Shown here one piece after another: positions 8,156 through 16,409 of a stretch of DNA of 64,000 bases. The stretch's first letter is position 1. Each line of letters begins with the position of its first letter. The notes below the pieces were generated by a model. The model was not told where the DNA came from and did not search any database. It worked only from the letters and a program-made list of their open reading frames with translations. This DNA comes from JAXDBM01 sp963709485 (GTDB lineage Bacteria; Desulfobacterota; Syntrophia; Syntrophales; Fen-1087). The stretch spans positions 1 through 64,000 of the forward strand of contig CAVPWE010000003.1 in assembly GCA_963709485.1 (NCBI GenBank). Reading direction: 5' to 3'. Position numbers and translations under genes: made by a program.

Positions 8156-9292
8156 CTAAGCTGATAAGATGACGACGGAATGGCACTGTCCCCCAAAGCC
8201 GTGCGTGCTGTGGGCCAATGCCGTTTTGACTTTCCTGTCAACCTGATGCTCACCCGCCTGACCCTTGATCTGCAGGGCCGCTTCGGCGATGCGATAGAGT
8301 CCTCTCGCCGGATAGGGGTTCATGGCCAGGACGCCGCCCGAAGGATTCACGGGAAGGGCCCCGTCGATCTGAGTTTCACCGCCGTCTATCAGGTCTCCTC
8401 CTTTCCCTTCGTTGCAGAAGCCGAGCTGTTCGCACCAGAGAAGCTCCTGGAAGGCATAGGGTTCACAGACCTCCGCCACATCAATCTTTTTCCGGGGCTC
8501 GCGGATACCGGCCATCTTGTAAGCCCGGGCCGCGGCTGTTTTAAGCTGGCCGTCGACAAGATCCCGGTCCCCCGGATTGAAGTGATCCATCGAGCATCCG
8601 TAGCCGCTGAGCCAGACCGGCTTTTTCGTCAGCTTTTTCGCTTTATCCTCCGACGCCAGCAGGACGGCAACGACGCCATCCGATTTCGGCGCGCATTCCA
8701 GGGCCTTCAGGGGATCGTAGATCCGCTCGGAGTTCATGACCTCTTCGAGACTGACCCGCCGCTTGATCTGGGCGTAGGGATTGAAAAGGGCGTTGTTCAA
8801 GTTCTTCACGGCGACTTTCGCGCACTGCTGTTCCGTCACCCCGTAGCGTTCCATGTATTGTCTCATCTGCATGGCCGCCACCACGCTCTCGTTGATGCCC
8901 ACGGGCCTCAGATAAAAGGGATCGCCGTAAAAGCTGGTAATGGGATCGTTGTCCGGATTCTCGGACCCCTTCACGAGAGCCGTCACCAGAACCGTTTCGT
9001 AATGACCGGACAGGATCCGCATGCAGCCGTAGATAAACGACATGGCCGACTCTTCCGCCCGGGAGCCCTCCTTCAGAAAGGCCCCGATGCCGTCCCAGTC
9101 GAAGGCATTGGCGCAGGACAGGCCGCTGTGGAAGACATCCGCTGCGCCGGCGATGATGCAGCCCACCTCCGTCCGCTTCAGTCCGGCCTTGTCGAGGATC
9201 TCCTTGTTGACCTGGTATGTGAAATCCATCAGGCTTTCCCTGGATTCCACTCCGGAACTCTGTGCCACATGGGTGATGGCAACTCTTTGCAT
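8156..9292 (-). CDS. Thiolase-fold protein, SCP-x/Ltp2 type (no nucleophilic Cys)
   Basis: A 378-residue paralogue of the following gene. Where that protein has VETCGSTG this one reads AEESAMSF, so no Cys is visible at the nucleophile position. The GHPxGATG motif is also degenerate (AMNPYPARGL). It is therefore unlikely to be an ordinary thiolase. It may be an aldolase-type enzyme or the non-catalytic half of a heterodimer. The start at 9292 is supported by GGAGG; the frame is open for 19 more codons into the MaoC gene. Confidence 0.85.
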   Translation of the reverse strand: MQRVAITHVAQSSGVESRESLMDFTYQVNKEILDKAGLKRTEVGCIIAGAADVFHSGLSCANAFDWDGIGAFLKEGSRAEESAMSFIYGCMRILSGHYETVLVTALVKGSENPDNDPITSFYGDPFYLRPVGINESVVAAMQMRQYMERYGVTEQQCAKVAVKNLNNALFNPYAQIKRRVSLEEVMNSERIYDPLKALECAPKSDGVVAVLLASEDKAKKLTKKPVWLSGYGCSMDHFNPGDRDLVDGQLKTAAARAYKMAGIREPRKKIDVAEVCEPYAFQELLWCEQLGFCNEGKGGDLIDGGETQIDGALPVNPSGGVLAMNPYPARGLYRIAEAALQIKGQAGEHQVDRKVKTALAHSTHGFGGQCHSVVILSA

Positions 9293-9308
9293 GACTCCAC
9301 CTCCTTGA

Positions 9309-9776
9309 TTAGATTCGCGGTTTCTTGCCGCAAAGGACCTTGATGACATAGGTGACGAGCAATTCGCCCCGCTGGTTCACAATCCTGTTCTGTGTGGTCA
9401 GGACGCCCCTCTCAGGCCCCTTGTCGACGATCTCCGTAACCTCCGCCTCACAGTGAATGGTGTCCCCGATTTTTGTAGGACCTGTAAAGCGAACCGATTC
9501 CATCCCATAAAAGGCGATGAAGGATCGGGGGAGGAAACTCGAGTAGGGTCCCAGCCGGAAAGGAAGGACCATGCCGACGGAAAGGATCAGCATGCCGTGG
9601 GCGATCCTCTCCTTGAAGGGCGTCTTCGCCGCGTACGTCACATCGGTGTGCAGGGGATGCCAGTCCCCCGTCAGGGCGGCAAAATTTACGATATCGCTTT
9701 CCGTTATCGTTCTTGCCGGAGAAACAAAGGTCTCGCCGACAACATAGTCATCCAGGTAATCGAATTCTTTTGCCAT
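9309..9776 (-). CDS. MaoC-like hot-dog enoyl-CoA hydratase
   Basis: A 155-residue single hot-dog domain protein. The hydratase motif is visible as AALTGDWHPLHTD, with Asp and His at the catalytic positions, followed by RIAHGMLILS. It would hydrate a 2-enoyl-CoA made by the neighbouring dehydrogenases. In steroid side-chain degradation a MaoC protein, a DUF35 protein and an Ltp2-like aldolase act together; the same families are adjacent here. Confidence 0.9.
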   Translation of the reverse strand: MAKEFDYLDDYVVGETFVSPARTITESDIVNFAALTGDWHPLHTDVTYAAKTPFKERIAHGMLILSVGMVLPFRLGPYSSFLPRSFIAFYGMESVRFTGPTKIGDTIHCEAEVTEIVDKGPERGVLTTQNRIVNQRGELLVTYVIKVLCGKKPRI

Positions 9777-9824
9777 ACCGCCTCCTCACATTCCAGGTTC
9801 GATCAAATATGATCCGTCGGTTCT

Positions 9825-10985
9825 TTAGCTTCCCAGAATCTCTCTGGCGATGAGAAGGCGCCTGATCTCGGAGGTGCCTGCACCGATCTCGATCAGTTTG
9901 GCGTCTCTCAGGAAGCGTTGGACGGGATATTCCAGCATATACCCGTAGCCGCCGTGGATCTGGACGGCCTGGTCGGCGACGCGGCTCGCCATTTCGGCAT
10001 TGAAGAGAATGGACGCCGCGGAGAGCTTGTGGATCTCCGTTCCCTTGCCACCCCTTGCCGCCTGATCGGCCAGCATGACCGCCTTATAGCAGAGCGTTTT
10101 GCCGGCTTCGATCTGAGTGTACATGTCGGCCAGTTTGGCTTGGATGAGCTGAAAGGCGGCGATCGGTTTTCCGAACTGCACGCGCTCCTTGGCATACTTG
10201 ATGGAGAGTTCAAAACAGGCCTCGGCGATCCCGATGGACTCCCCGGCATAGAAGGCCCGTTCCACATCGAGGCCGGACATCAAAACATTGATTCCTTTGT
10301 TTTCCTCCCCGAGGACGTTCTCGGCGGGAATGACGCAATCCTCAAGAATCAGCTCCGCCGTGGGGGACCCGCGATGGCCGTATTTTTTCAATTTTTTGGA
10401 GACGGAAAACCCCGGGAAAGATGTATCGAGGATGAAAGCGGTAATTCCCCTCGCGCCTTTTTCCCTGTCCGTCTTGGTGTACAAAACGATGGTGTTTGCG
10501 ATCGATCCGTTGGTGATGAACATCTTGGTGCCGTTCACGATATAATGATCGCCTTTCCTCACCGCCACGGTCTGGATATTGACGGCATCGGAGCCGGCAT
10601 TGGGCTCCGTGAGCCCCAGGGCGCCGATATGCTTCCCCATGCAGAGCGGCGGGAGGTATTTCTGCTTCTGTGCCGCATTTGCATTGTGGTTCAGGTTGTT
10701 GCAGCAGAGATTGGCATGGGCGCCCCAGGAAAGGGCAACGGCGGGACTCGCCTTTGAAAGTTCTTCCAGAACGATGACCGCCGACAGAAGATCGGCGCCG
10801 GCGCCTCCATACTCCTCATCCACGGTGATCCCCATAAGCCCCAGGTTTGCCAGCTTCTCCCACATGCCGTCCGGCCACTGGTCTTCCGCGTCGATCTCCT
10901 CGGCAATGGGCCAGATCTCCTTTGTGGCAAAATTTCGAACACTTTCCCTCAACATGATGTGCTGATCACTGAAATTGAAATCCAT
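9825..10985 (-). CDS. Acyl-CoA dehydrogenase, isovaleryl-CoA dehydrogenase type
   Basis: A 386-residue acyl-CoA dehydrogenase. Motifs include LGLTEPNAGSD, MFITNGSIAN and RVQFGKPIAAFQLIQ. The C-terminal motif is IGAGTSEIRR, identical in form to isovaleryl-CoA dehydrogenase, and MSGLDVERAF carries the Glu expected in that subfamily. It is the second gene of the operon and a paralogue of the last gene (171-1319). AAGGAG precedes the start codon. A branched or 3-substituted acyl-CoA substrate is inferred from the active-site type. Confidence 0.92.
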   Translation of the reverse strand: MDFNFSDQHIMLRESVRNFATKEIWPIAEEIDAEDQWPDGMWEKLANLGLMGITVDEEYGGAGADLLSAVIVLEELSKASPAVALSWGAHANLCCNNLNHNANAAQKQKYLPPLCMGKHIGALGLTEPNAGSDAVNIQTVAVRKGDHYIVNGTKMFITNGSIANTIVLYTKTDREKGARGITAFILDTSFPGFSVSKKLKKYGHRGSPTAELILEDCVIPAENVLGEENKGINVLMSGLDVERAFYAGESIGIAEACFELSIKYAKERVQFGKPIAAFQLIQAKLADMYTQIEAGKTLCYKAVMLADQAARGGKGTEIHKLSAASILFNAEMASRVADQAVQIHGGYGYMLEYPVQRFLRDAKLIEIGAGTSEIRRLLIAREILGS

Positions 10986-11019
10986 CGCTATTCTCCTTGA
11001 GCGTTGTCATGCACAGATG

Positions 11020-11943
11020 TTAGTAATTCACCTTGTCGATGCCTTTCAGGCCGAGGATCTTTCTCGCCTCGTCCGGCGAGGCCGGCTCGATGCCGAGTTC
11101 TCGGGCAATGCGGGCGATCTTGGCCACCTGTTCGGCGTTGCTCTTGGCCAAAGATCCTTTATCCAGATAGAGGTTGTCCTCCAGACCGACCCGAACGTTG
11201 CCGCCCAGAAGGAGGGACTGGGTGCAGATGGGGAACTGGGCGCGACCCGCCACGCAGACCGAAAACTCGAAATCGCCGATCAGTTTCTTGGCGTAATCCA
11301 CCAGGAAAAGAAGATTTTCGGAACTCGGGGTGATGCCGCCGAGGACGCCCATGACAAACTGGACATAAACCGGTTTTTTCACATAACCCTTCTCAATCAT
11401 GAAGGCCACATTGTTGACCATCCCCGAATCGTAGACTTCAAACTCCGGCTTGGTCCCGTTTTCGTTGAAGATCACGGTGAACTCCCGCATGGACTTGAAG
11501 GTGTTGGGGAAGATAAAGTCCTCCGTCATGGCCAGGTACTGGGGTTCCCAGTCGAATTTGAATTCCTTGAATTTGTCCAGGGCATGAAAGAGGGCGAAGT
11601 TGAGTGAACCGGCATTGAAGGATGCCAGTTCCGGTTTGAAGGTGGAAACGGGTACGAGCCGCTGCTCCGCCGTCATGCCCAGACCGCCGCCGGTGGTAAT
11701 GCAGATGATCATGGGGCATCTTTTTTTGACGGACGAAACCACTTCCTTGATGAGGTTCACGTCCGGGTTGGGTCGCCCCGTCTCCGGATCGCGGACATGG
11801 ATGTGGGCCACGGCCGCCCCGGCCTCGTAAGCGGCAACCGCCTCATCGGCGATCTGTTTCGGCGTAATCGGCAGATAGGGCGACATGGCCGGCGTGTGAA
11901 TGCTCCCCGTGATCGCCGCAGTGATAATGGCTTTCTCTTTCAT
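11020..11943 (-). CDS. BKACE family beta-keto acid cleavage enzyme
   Basis: A 307-residue TIM-barrel enzyme of the BKACE (3-keto-5-aminohexanoate cleavage, DUF849) family. Members react a beta-keto acid with acetyl-CoA to give acetoacetate and a shortened acyl-CoA. The zinc-binding HIHVRDP motif, the ITTGGG segment and GGNVRVGLEDN near the C-terminus are visible. It is the promoter-proximal gene of the operon. Its likely product acetoacetate could be handled by the CoA-transferase and thiolase downstream. The true beta-keto acid is unknown. AAAGGAGA precedes the start. Confidence 0.9.
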   Translation of the reverse strand: MKEKAIITAAITGSIHTPAMSPYLPITPKQIADEAVAAYEAGAAVAHIHVRDPETGRPNPDVNLIKEVVSSVKKRCPMIICITTGGGLGMTAEQRLVPVSTFKPELASFNAGSLNFALFHALDKFKEFKFDWEPQYLAMTEDFIFPNTFKSMREFTVIFNENGTKPEFEVYDSGMVNNVAFMIEKGYVKKPVYVQFVMGVLGGITPSSENLLFLVDYAKKLIGDFEFSVCVAGRAQFPICTQSLLLGGNVRVGLEDNLYLDKGSLAKSNAEQVAKIARIARELGIEPASPDEARKILGLKGIDKVNY

Positions 11944-11999
11944 CAGTTCATCTCCTTTCTTCTGGACCTGTTCAATCCTTTAGACCTCCTCTTTAAGAG

Positions 12000-12016
12000 A
12001 GCAAACAATATGCCGC
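12000..12016 (-). promoter_or_regulatory. Predicted sigma-54 promoter of the catabolic operon
   Basis: The minus strand reads CGGCATATTGTTTGCT, with GG (12014-12013) and GC (12002-12001) separated by 10 bases as sigma-54 requires. Transcription would start near 11989, about 46 bases before the BKACE start codon. An NtrC-family activator gene lies immediately upstream, which supports the call. Confidence 0.65.
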
Positions 12017-12175
12017 TTTAAAGAATACCCACTGATTTAAAAAGAAATATAACCGGGTGGTCCATCAAGAAAAATATGAGGATGATCCGGCCGGCTTATT
12101 GGGAGCGTTATTCCTTAAGGTGCCGAAATCAAGAATGAACTTCATCGAAAGGGTTGGAGAGCAACGTGAACGTCC

Positions 12176-12189
12176 AGGGCCATGGCCCT
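12176..12189. promoter_or_regulatory. Palindrome, candidate upstream activator site
   Basis: AGGGCCATGGCCCT is a perfect 14-bp palindrome about 165 bp upstream of the predicted sigma-54 promoter, a usual distance for an enhancer-binding protein. Its GGCC half-sites resemble those of the palindrome at 15478-15496. The remaining bases of the gap (12017-12364) show no other feature. Confidence 0.4.
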
Positions 12190-12364
12190 TGTCAGGATTC
12201 CCCGCTTCAGTTCCTGATGACAGGGGAAGCAGGCGAGGCATCGGATGAATTTAATCCACCTGGAATTCGGTTTTATTGAAAAGCGGTTTTGTCAGGGAGA
12301 AAACAGCAATAGATTATAAGTCATTAGGGATAACGGATGAAATTGAACCAGCGGCTGGATTAAA

Positions 12365-13720
12365 TTAATCCACCTTTGAACCCAAAATTCTCCGCAACCT
12401 CTGTCTTGTAATTTTCAGGGCATCGGCTGTTTTGGACCTGTTGTCTCTGCACTTCGAGAGAACACTCTGTGCGTAGGATTTGATGAGTTTATCCAGCGGC
12501 ATGGGATCAAGAGCGCTGATCCTTGCCAGATCGGACCTGCCGCGGGAAGCGGTCTGCTCCACAGGAATATCTTCAGGCCGGATGATATCGCCCTCGCTCA
12601 ACAGCATGGCCCTTTCAATGATGTTCCTCAGCTCCCGGATGTTACCCGGCCAGGGATAGTTCTGGAGGATGTCCAGGGTTTCACGGTCGCAGCCTTTCAC
12701 GCCCTTGTTCAACACCCGATTGTAGGCGTTGATAAAATAGTCGATCAACAGGGGGATATCGCTCCTTCTCTCTCTCAACGGTGGAATGATGAAGGAGATT
12801 ACATTGAGGCGATAATAGAGGTCTTCCCTGAATTTCCCCTCCTTGACGCCTTGAGGCAAATCCTGATTCGTCGCGGCGATGATTCTCACGTCCACGTCGA
12901 TTTTTTCCGTGCCGCCCACCCGCTGAATCTTTTTCTCCTCCAGAAACCTCAACAGCTTGATCTGGGTTTTCTGGCTGATCTCCCCGATCTCGTCGAGAAA
13001 AAGGGTTCCGCGGTCGGCAAGTTCAAACATTCCCCGCTTCTGTTTCACCGCCCCCGTAAAGGCGCCTTTTTCATGGCCGAAAAGCTCGCTCTCCAGGATC
13101 CCCTCGGAAAGCGCTGCACAATTGACGGTGATCAGGGGGTGGTCGGAGCGCGGTCCGTTGTAATGGATGGCATTGGCGAAGAGTTCTTTCCCCGTGCCGC
13201 TTTCCCCCATGATCAGCACGGTGGACTGGGCATTCTGGGCAAGACGCCGACTGAGATCGATCGTCTTTCTGATCTTTGCGCTGGCGGTTACAATATGGTC
13301 AAAACTGTACTGTTCCCTCCTCGTGGAACGGATCTTGTTCACCTCCGCCACGGCTTTCTGAGAGGCCAGGCACCGGGCCAGAACAAATTTCAATTCCTCT
13401 ATGTCGAAGGGCTTCGCGATGTAATCATAAGCGCCGAGCTTGATCGCCTCCACGGCACCCTTGATCCCGCTGAAGGCCGTCATGATAATGATGGGAACAT
13501 TCATATCCGCGATCTTCATCCTCTTGAGAACCTGCATGCCGTCCATACCCGGCAGCTTTACATCGAGAAGAACGATATCGGGATTATTCTCCCAGAAGGA
13601 ATCCATGGCCTCTTCGCCGCGCGTGGCCGTGACAATGTGATAGCCGTCCCTGGACAGAGCCTTATCCAAAGAACTCAGCAGCAGTTTTTCATCTTCAACG
13701 ATCAGGATGGATGGCTTCAA
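12365..13720 (-). CDS. Sigma-54-dependent response regulator, NtrC family
   Basis: A 451-residue enhancer-binding response regulator. The receiver domain (residues 1-120) has the phospho-acceptor Asp in VLLDVKLPGMDG and a Lys in YIAKPF. The AAA+ domain has Walker A GESGTGKE, the sigma-54 contact loop GAFTGA, and Walker B GTLFLDEIGE. A Fis-type helix-turn-helix ends the protein (KTADALKITRQRLRRILG). Its start overlaps the histidine kinase stop by 4 bp. It probably activates the acyl-CoA operon directly downstream. Confidence 0.95.
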   Translation of the reverse strand: MKPSILIVEDEKLLLSSLDKALSRDGYHIVTATRGEEAMDSFWENNPDIVLLDVKLPGMDGMQVLKRMKIADMNVPIIIMTAFSGIKGAVEAIKLGAYDYIAKPFDIEELKFVLARCLASQKAVAEVNKIRSTRREQYSFDHIVTASAKIRKTIDLSRRLAQNAQSTVLIMGESGTGKELFANAIHYNGPRSDHPLITVNCAALSEGILESELFGHEKGAFTGAVKQKRGMFELADRGTLFLDEIGEISQKTQIKLLRFLEEKKIQRVGGTEKIDVDVRIIAATNQDLPQGVKEGKFREDLYYRLNVISFIIPPLRERRSDIPLLIDYFINAYNRVLNKGVKGCDRETLDILQNYPWPGNIRELRNIIERAMLLSEGDIIRPEDIPVEQTASRGRSDLARISALDPMPLDKLIKSYAQSVLSKCRDNRSKTADALKITRQRLRRILGSKVD

Positions 13721-15372
13721 TAGTCCTCCCCCGGCTGGGCATGGGTCATTCCGCTGACGGGCAGCACCACCCGGACCATCGTACCCTGATCCACCTGACT
13801 TTCCACCTCGATCATGCCGTGGTGGTCCTCAATGATCTTATGCGTCACCGTCAAACCCAATCCGGTCCCGCCGTTCTTTGTCGTGAAGAAGGGATCGAAG
13901 ATCCTGCTCATGTGTTTTGAAGGGATGCCGATTCCGTTATCCAGGATATCAATGGCAAGCCAGTCTTTTTCTCTGTTTCCAATCCGGGCCGTATCTGTTC
14001 TGACCGTGACCTTTCCACTGCCGTTTATCGATTCAACAGCGTTGATCGTCAGATTCAGAAATACCTGCCGCAAGCGGTTGGGGTCCGCCTTGATAACTGA
14101 ATATTTGGCGTCATACTCCGTTCTCAATTCGATACTTTTCTTGGCCATTTCCTTCTTAAGAAGGGAAAGGGTTGTGGCAAGGAGATCATGAATATCGAAT
14201 TCTTCGATGTGAAGCGGAACGGGCCTCACGAGGTCGAGCACCTCCCGAATCAGATGCTCAACCCGGTCGATTTCCTGCAGGATATTCTTCAAATCCGTTT
14301 TCTGAGAATCGGTTGCTCTGAATTCGCTTTCGAGATTTTGGACCGTGGTGTAAATGCCGGCCAAAGGATTCCTGATTTCATGTGCGATTCCGGCCGCAAT
14401 GCGGCCCAGGGCGGCGAACTTCTCCACACGCAGGAGATAATCGTCCATCCTCTTCTTTTCCGTCAAGTCCGTTATAATCGTCACAGCCCCGAGTGTGTTG
14501 TGATTATCGTCGTGAACGGCAAAACCGCTCAAGTTTAAAGTTAATTTCTTATCATCGGACCTTTTGTACGGGAAATCGAAAAAGTGAGTGTTTTCGTTTC
14601 TCTTCAATGCCCTGTAGATTTTCCTCCGATCGCCTGTGTTGAATTTGAAGATGTCCTGGATACGAAGCGTCACGGCCTCCTCCTTCGGAACATCCAGTAT
14701 CTCCTCCGCCCGGGGGTTCACATTCAGGATATTGCCCGTAAGATCCGTGACAATGACGCCGTTTGTGGAGCATTTAATGATATTTTCGGAGAGAGCCTTT
14801 TCATCGCTCAAGGCCTGGTACAACCGGGTGTTCTCAATGATAATGGAGGCCTGGTTGGCGAAGATCGTTAGAGATTCCACATCGTCCTGGGTGATTTCCA
14901 TGCGGGTCCTGTAGCGGTCGACACCGAGGAGACCGAGAATCTTGTCTTTGATCTTCAGGGGGACGTAAAGAACGGATTGCCTCTCATGGTATCTGTTGAT
15001 CACCCTGTCAATGGCCGTCATATCGGGCGCATGTTCCGTATCGGGAATGAAGCGGGGGGTTCCGAAGCGGGCGACCTTGGTCTCGTAGCAGTCATGTCTG
15101 TCGAGAATCAACGGCTTCTCCCAAGCACGCTTTGCTCCTTCCGGCGTGAAGCCCTTGATGCACTTGCATTCCAGCCTTGTCTTGTCGTTATTCAGAAGCA
15201 TGACGATGGCCCGGTCGAACTTCAGTCCGTTCATGGCCCGGTCCGTGATTTCATCGAGCACCCTGCCCAGATCGGGGGACCGCGTGAGCAGGGAACTGAT
15301 CTCGAAGATATGACTCAGTAGGTTGTTCTTTATTCTAAGCTTTTCGCTTAACGTGTTTCCATGGCGGGCCAT
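13717..15372 (-). CDS. Soluble NtrB-like sensor histidine kinase (GAF-PAS-HisKA-HATPase)
   Basis: A 551-residue histidine kinase without membrane segments, so the signal is probably cytosolic, for example an acyl-CoA or free acid. The order is a GAF domain (about residues 20-185), a PAS domain (about 195-310), the H-box AAGIAHEIRNPLAGI, the N-box NLTINAVESI and the G-boxes DNGIGIP and GGTGLGLTV. It is co-transcribed with the response regulator through an ATGA-type overlap. AAGGAG lies just before the start. Confidence 0.94.
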   Translation of the reverse strand: MARHGNTLSEKLRIKNNLLSHIFEISSLLTRSPDLGRVLDEITDRAMNGLKFDRAIVMLLNNDKTRLECKCIKGFTPEGAKRAWEKPLILDRHDCYETKVARFGTPRFIPDTEHAPDMTAIDRVINRYHERQSVLYVPLKIKDKILGLLGVDRYRTRMEITQDDVESLTIFANQASIIIENTRLYQALSDEKALSENIIKCSTNGVIVTDLTGNILNVNPRAEEILDVPKEEAVTLRIQDIFKFNTGDRRKIYRALKRNENTHFFDFPYKRSDDKKLTLNLSGFAVHDDNHNTLGAVTIITDLTEKKRMDDYLLRVEKFAALGRIAAGIAHEIRNPLAGIYTTVQNLESEFRATDSQKTDLKNILQEIDRVEHLIREVLDLVRPVPLHIEEFDIHDLLATTLSLLKKEMAKKSIELRTEYDAKYSVIKADPNRLRQVFLNLTINAVESINGSGKVTVRTDTARIGNREKDWLAIDILDNGIGIPSKHMSRIFDPFFTTKNGGTGLGLTVTHKIIEDHHGMIEVESQVDQGTMVRVVLPVSGMTHAQPGEDY

Positions 15373-15465
15373 GGCTGCTCCTTGTCTTTTTCGTGCCTCA
15401 AGGCCAACGGCATCAGCATAATGTCATTGCCTCCATTTTCTGATCATGGGTGGCAAGCGTAATTA

Positions 15466-15483
15466 TTGCAATTAACGTTCCAG
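15466..15483 (-). promoter_or_regulatory. Predicted sigma-54 promoter of the two-component operon
   Basis: The minus strand reads TGGAACGTTAATTGCA, close to the consensus TGGCACGNNNNTTGCA, with GG and GC 10 bases apart. Transcription would start near 15456, about 84 bases before the kinase start codon. This suggests the regulator controls its own operon. Confidence 0.65.
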
Positions 15484-15496
15484 GCCAGGCCTGGAA
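15478..15496. promoter_or_regulatory. 19-bp palindrome overlapping the -24 element
   Basis: TTCCAGGCCAGGCCTGGAA is a perfect palindrome with one central base. It covers the -24 element of the predicted sigma-54 promoter, so a protein bound here could repress the two-component operon. The rest of 15373-15702 shows no gene I would accept. Confidence 0.5.
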
Positions 15497-15702
15497 TATT
15501 GCGACGTCCATTTATCTTGAAATCGAAGGCAATTCGGAAAGGCGCCGCTTACGATCCCCATCCCCAAACACACAGGAACGACTTCTACGGCGACCCCGAC
15601 TACTCCTGGGATGCTTATATTCAGTCATAACGCTTCGGCCAGTGGAGGCGTGCAGGGGAGGTCTGCCCGAAAACCGGCAATATCAGGCATCTTCAAGGAA
15701 GA

Positions 15703-15864
15703 AGCAGAGAAAATGAACGGTGGCATCCTGAACTGACGGTTACTGTTACTTGTCCCTTGCGCCTTTATCCAAACCCACCACTACATATTGTGGCCTATCT
15801 TTGATTGACATACAATCACGCTTTCCCTCTACTCACTTCCCAGAAAAGCAAGTTATTATAAGTA
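15703..15864. repeat. Right copy of the ~162-bp direct repeat
   Basis: Matches bases 1-162 at about 97 percent by eye, ungapped and in the same orientation. Its right end overlaps the last codons of the small secreted protein gene at 15856, so both copies end at the 3' end of a minus-strand gene. Together they enclose about 15.5 kb containing the catabolic operon and its regulators. Confidence 0.9.
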
Positions 15865-16119
15865 GAATTCGCATTTGATGCCGGGGCCGAGCACGATGAA
15901 CGAAATCATGTCGTTGATGTTCTGTCCCCCGCCGAACTTCCGCAGCTCCGCTTCGTTTGTGCTTTTGCTCCGCGCAACGTGCCAGCCGCCGCAATTGGTG
16001 TGCTCGAACGCCTTCTCCGTGCCGTTGGGAAGATCGGCGGGATAGGGACAAACGGCCCAGGCCAGAACGGGCAGAAACAGCATAACGGAAACGATAAACA
16101 GCATCCCCCTCTTAGTCAT
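15856..16119 (-). CDS. Small secreted beta/gamma-crystallin-like protein
   Basis: An 87-residue protein with a clear signal peptide (positively charged start, hydrophobic core, AWA cleavage site). The mature part contains FEHTNCGGWHV and NINDMISFIVLGPG, which follow the pattern of a beta/gamma-crystallin motif (aromatic-E-x-NxGG, then NDxISS). Three Cys are present. It probably acts outside the cytoplasm, but the role is unknown. Its 3' end runs into the 162-bp repeat. Confidence 0.65.
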   Translation of the reverse strand: MTKRGMLFIVSVMLFLPVLAWAVCPYPADLPNGTEKAFEHTNCGGWHVARSKSTNEAELRKFGGGQNINDMISFIVLGPGIKCEFYL

Positions 16120-16340
16120 TCTCTCCTCTTTTCGTTATGGAATCTCTCGCTCAAAGACCGTCGTACACCCCTCCGGGGCATGAATACGCCGCGCCGTGCG
16201 CTTTTATTCCTTGTCCCCGGTACGCCCGGATATTGATCCCTTGTTCTTGATATGTCAATCGAATTCAGCATGGACGGTCATCAGGCGGAGGGCGGAAAGG
16301 CACTGGAGGGGGTGTGCGTCGTCTGCCGTTGCCGGAAGAA

Positions 16341-16373
16341 AAAGAGGGCCGGTTTGATTGATCGGCCCTCTTT
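16341..16373 (-). terminator. Rho-independent terminator of the AtoE-type gene
   Basis: A perfect 11-bp stem (AAAGAGGGCCG at 16341-16351 with 16363-16373) is followed on the minus strand by TTC after a run of T. It lies just downstream of the transporter stop codon at 16410. Confidence 0.8.
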
Positions 16374-16409
16374 CTATGATTACGGCGTCTTCTTCCGCCG
16401 CCGGGTGCT

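Noticed and set aside
6407..8164. 585-codon plus-strand frame
   Set aside because: It lies opposite three well-supported minus-strand genes (DUF35 x2 and a thiolase-fold protein) and has no recognisable motif; it is an antisense shadow.
8180..9343. 387-codon plus-strand frame
   Set aside because: Opposite the second thiolase-fold gene; no ribosome site or motif.
15450..15716. 88-codon plus-strand frame
   Set aside because: It overlaps the predicted sigma-54 promoter, the palindrome and the direct repeat, and shows no protein pattern.
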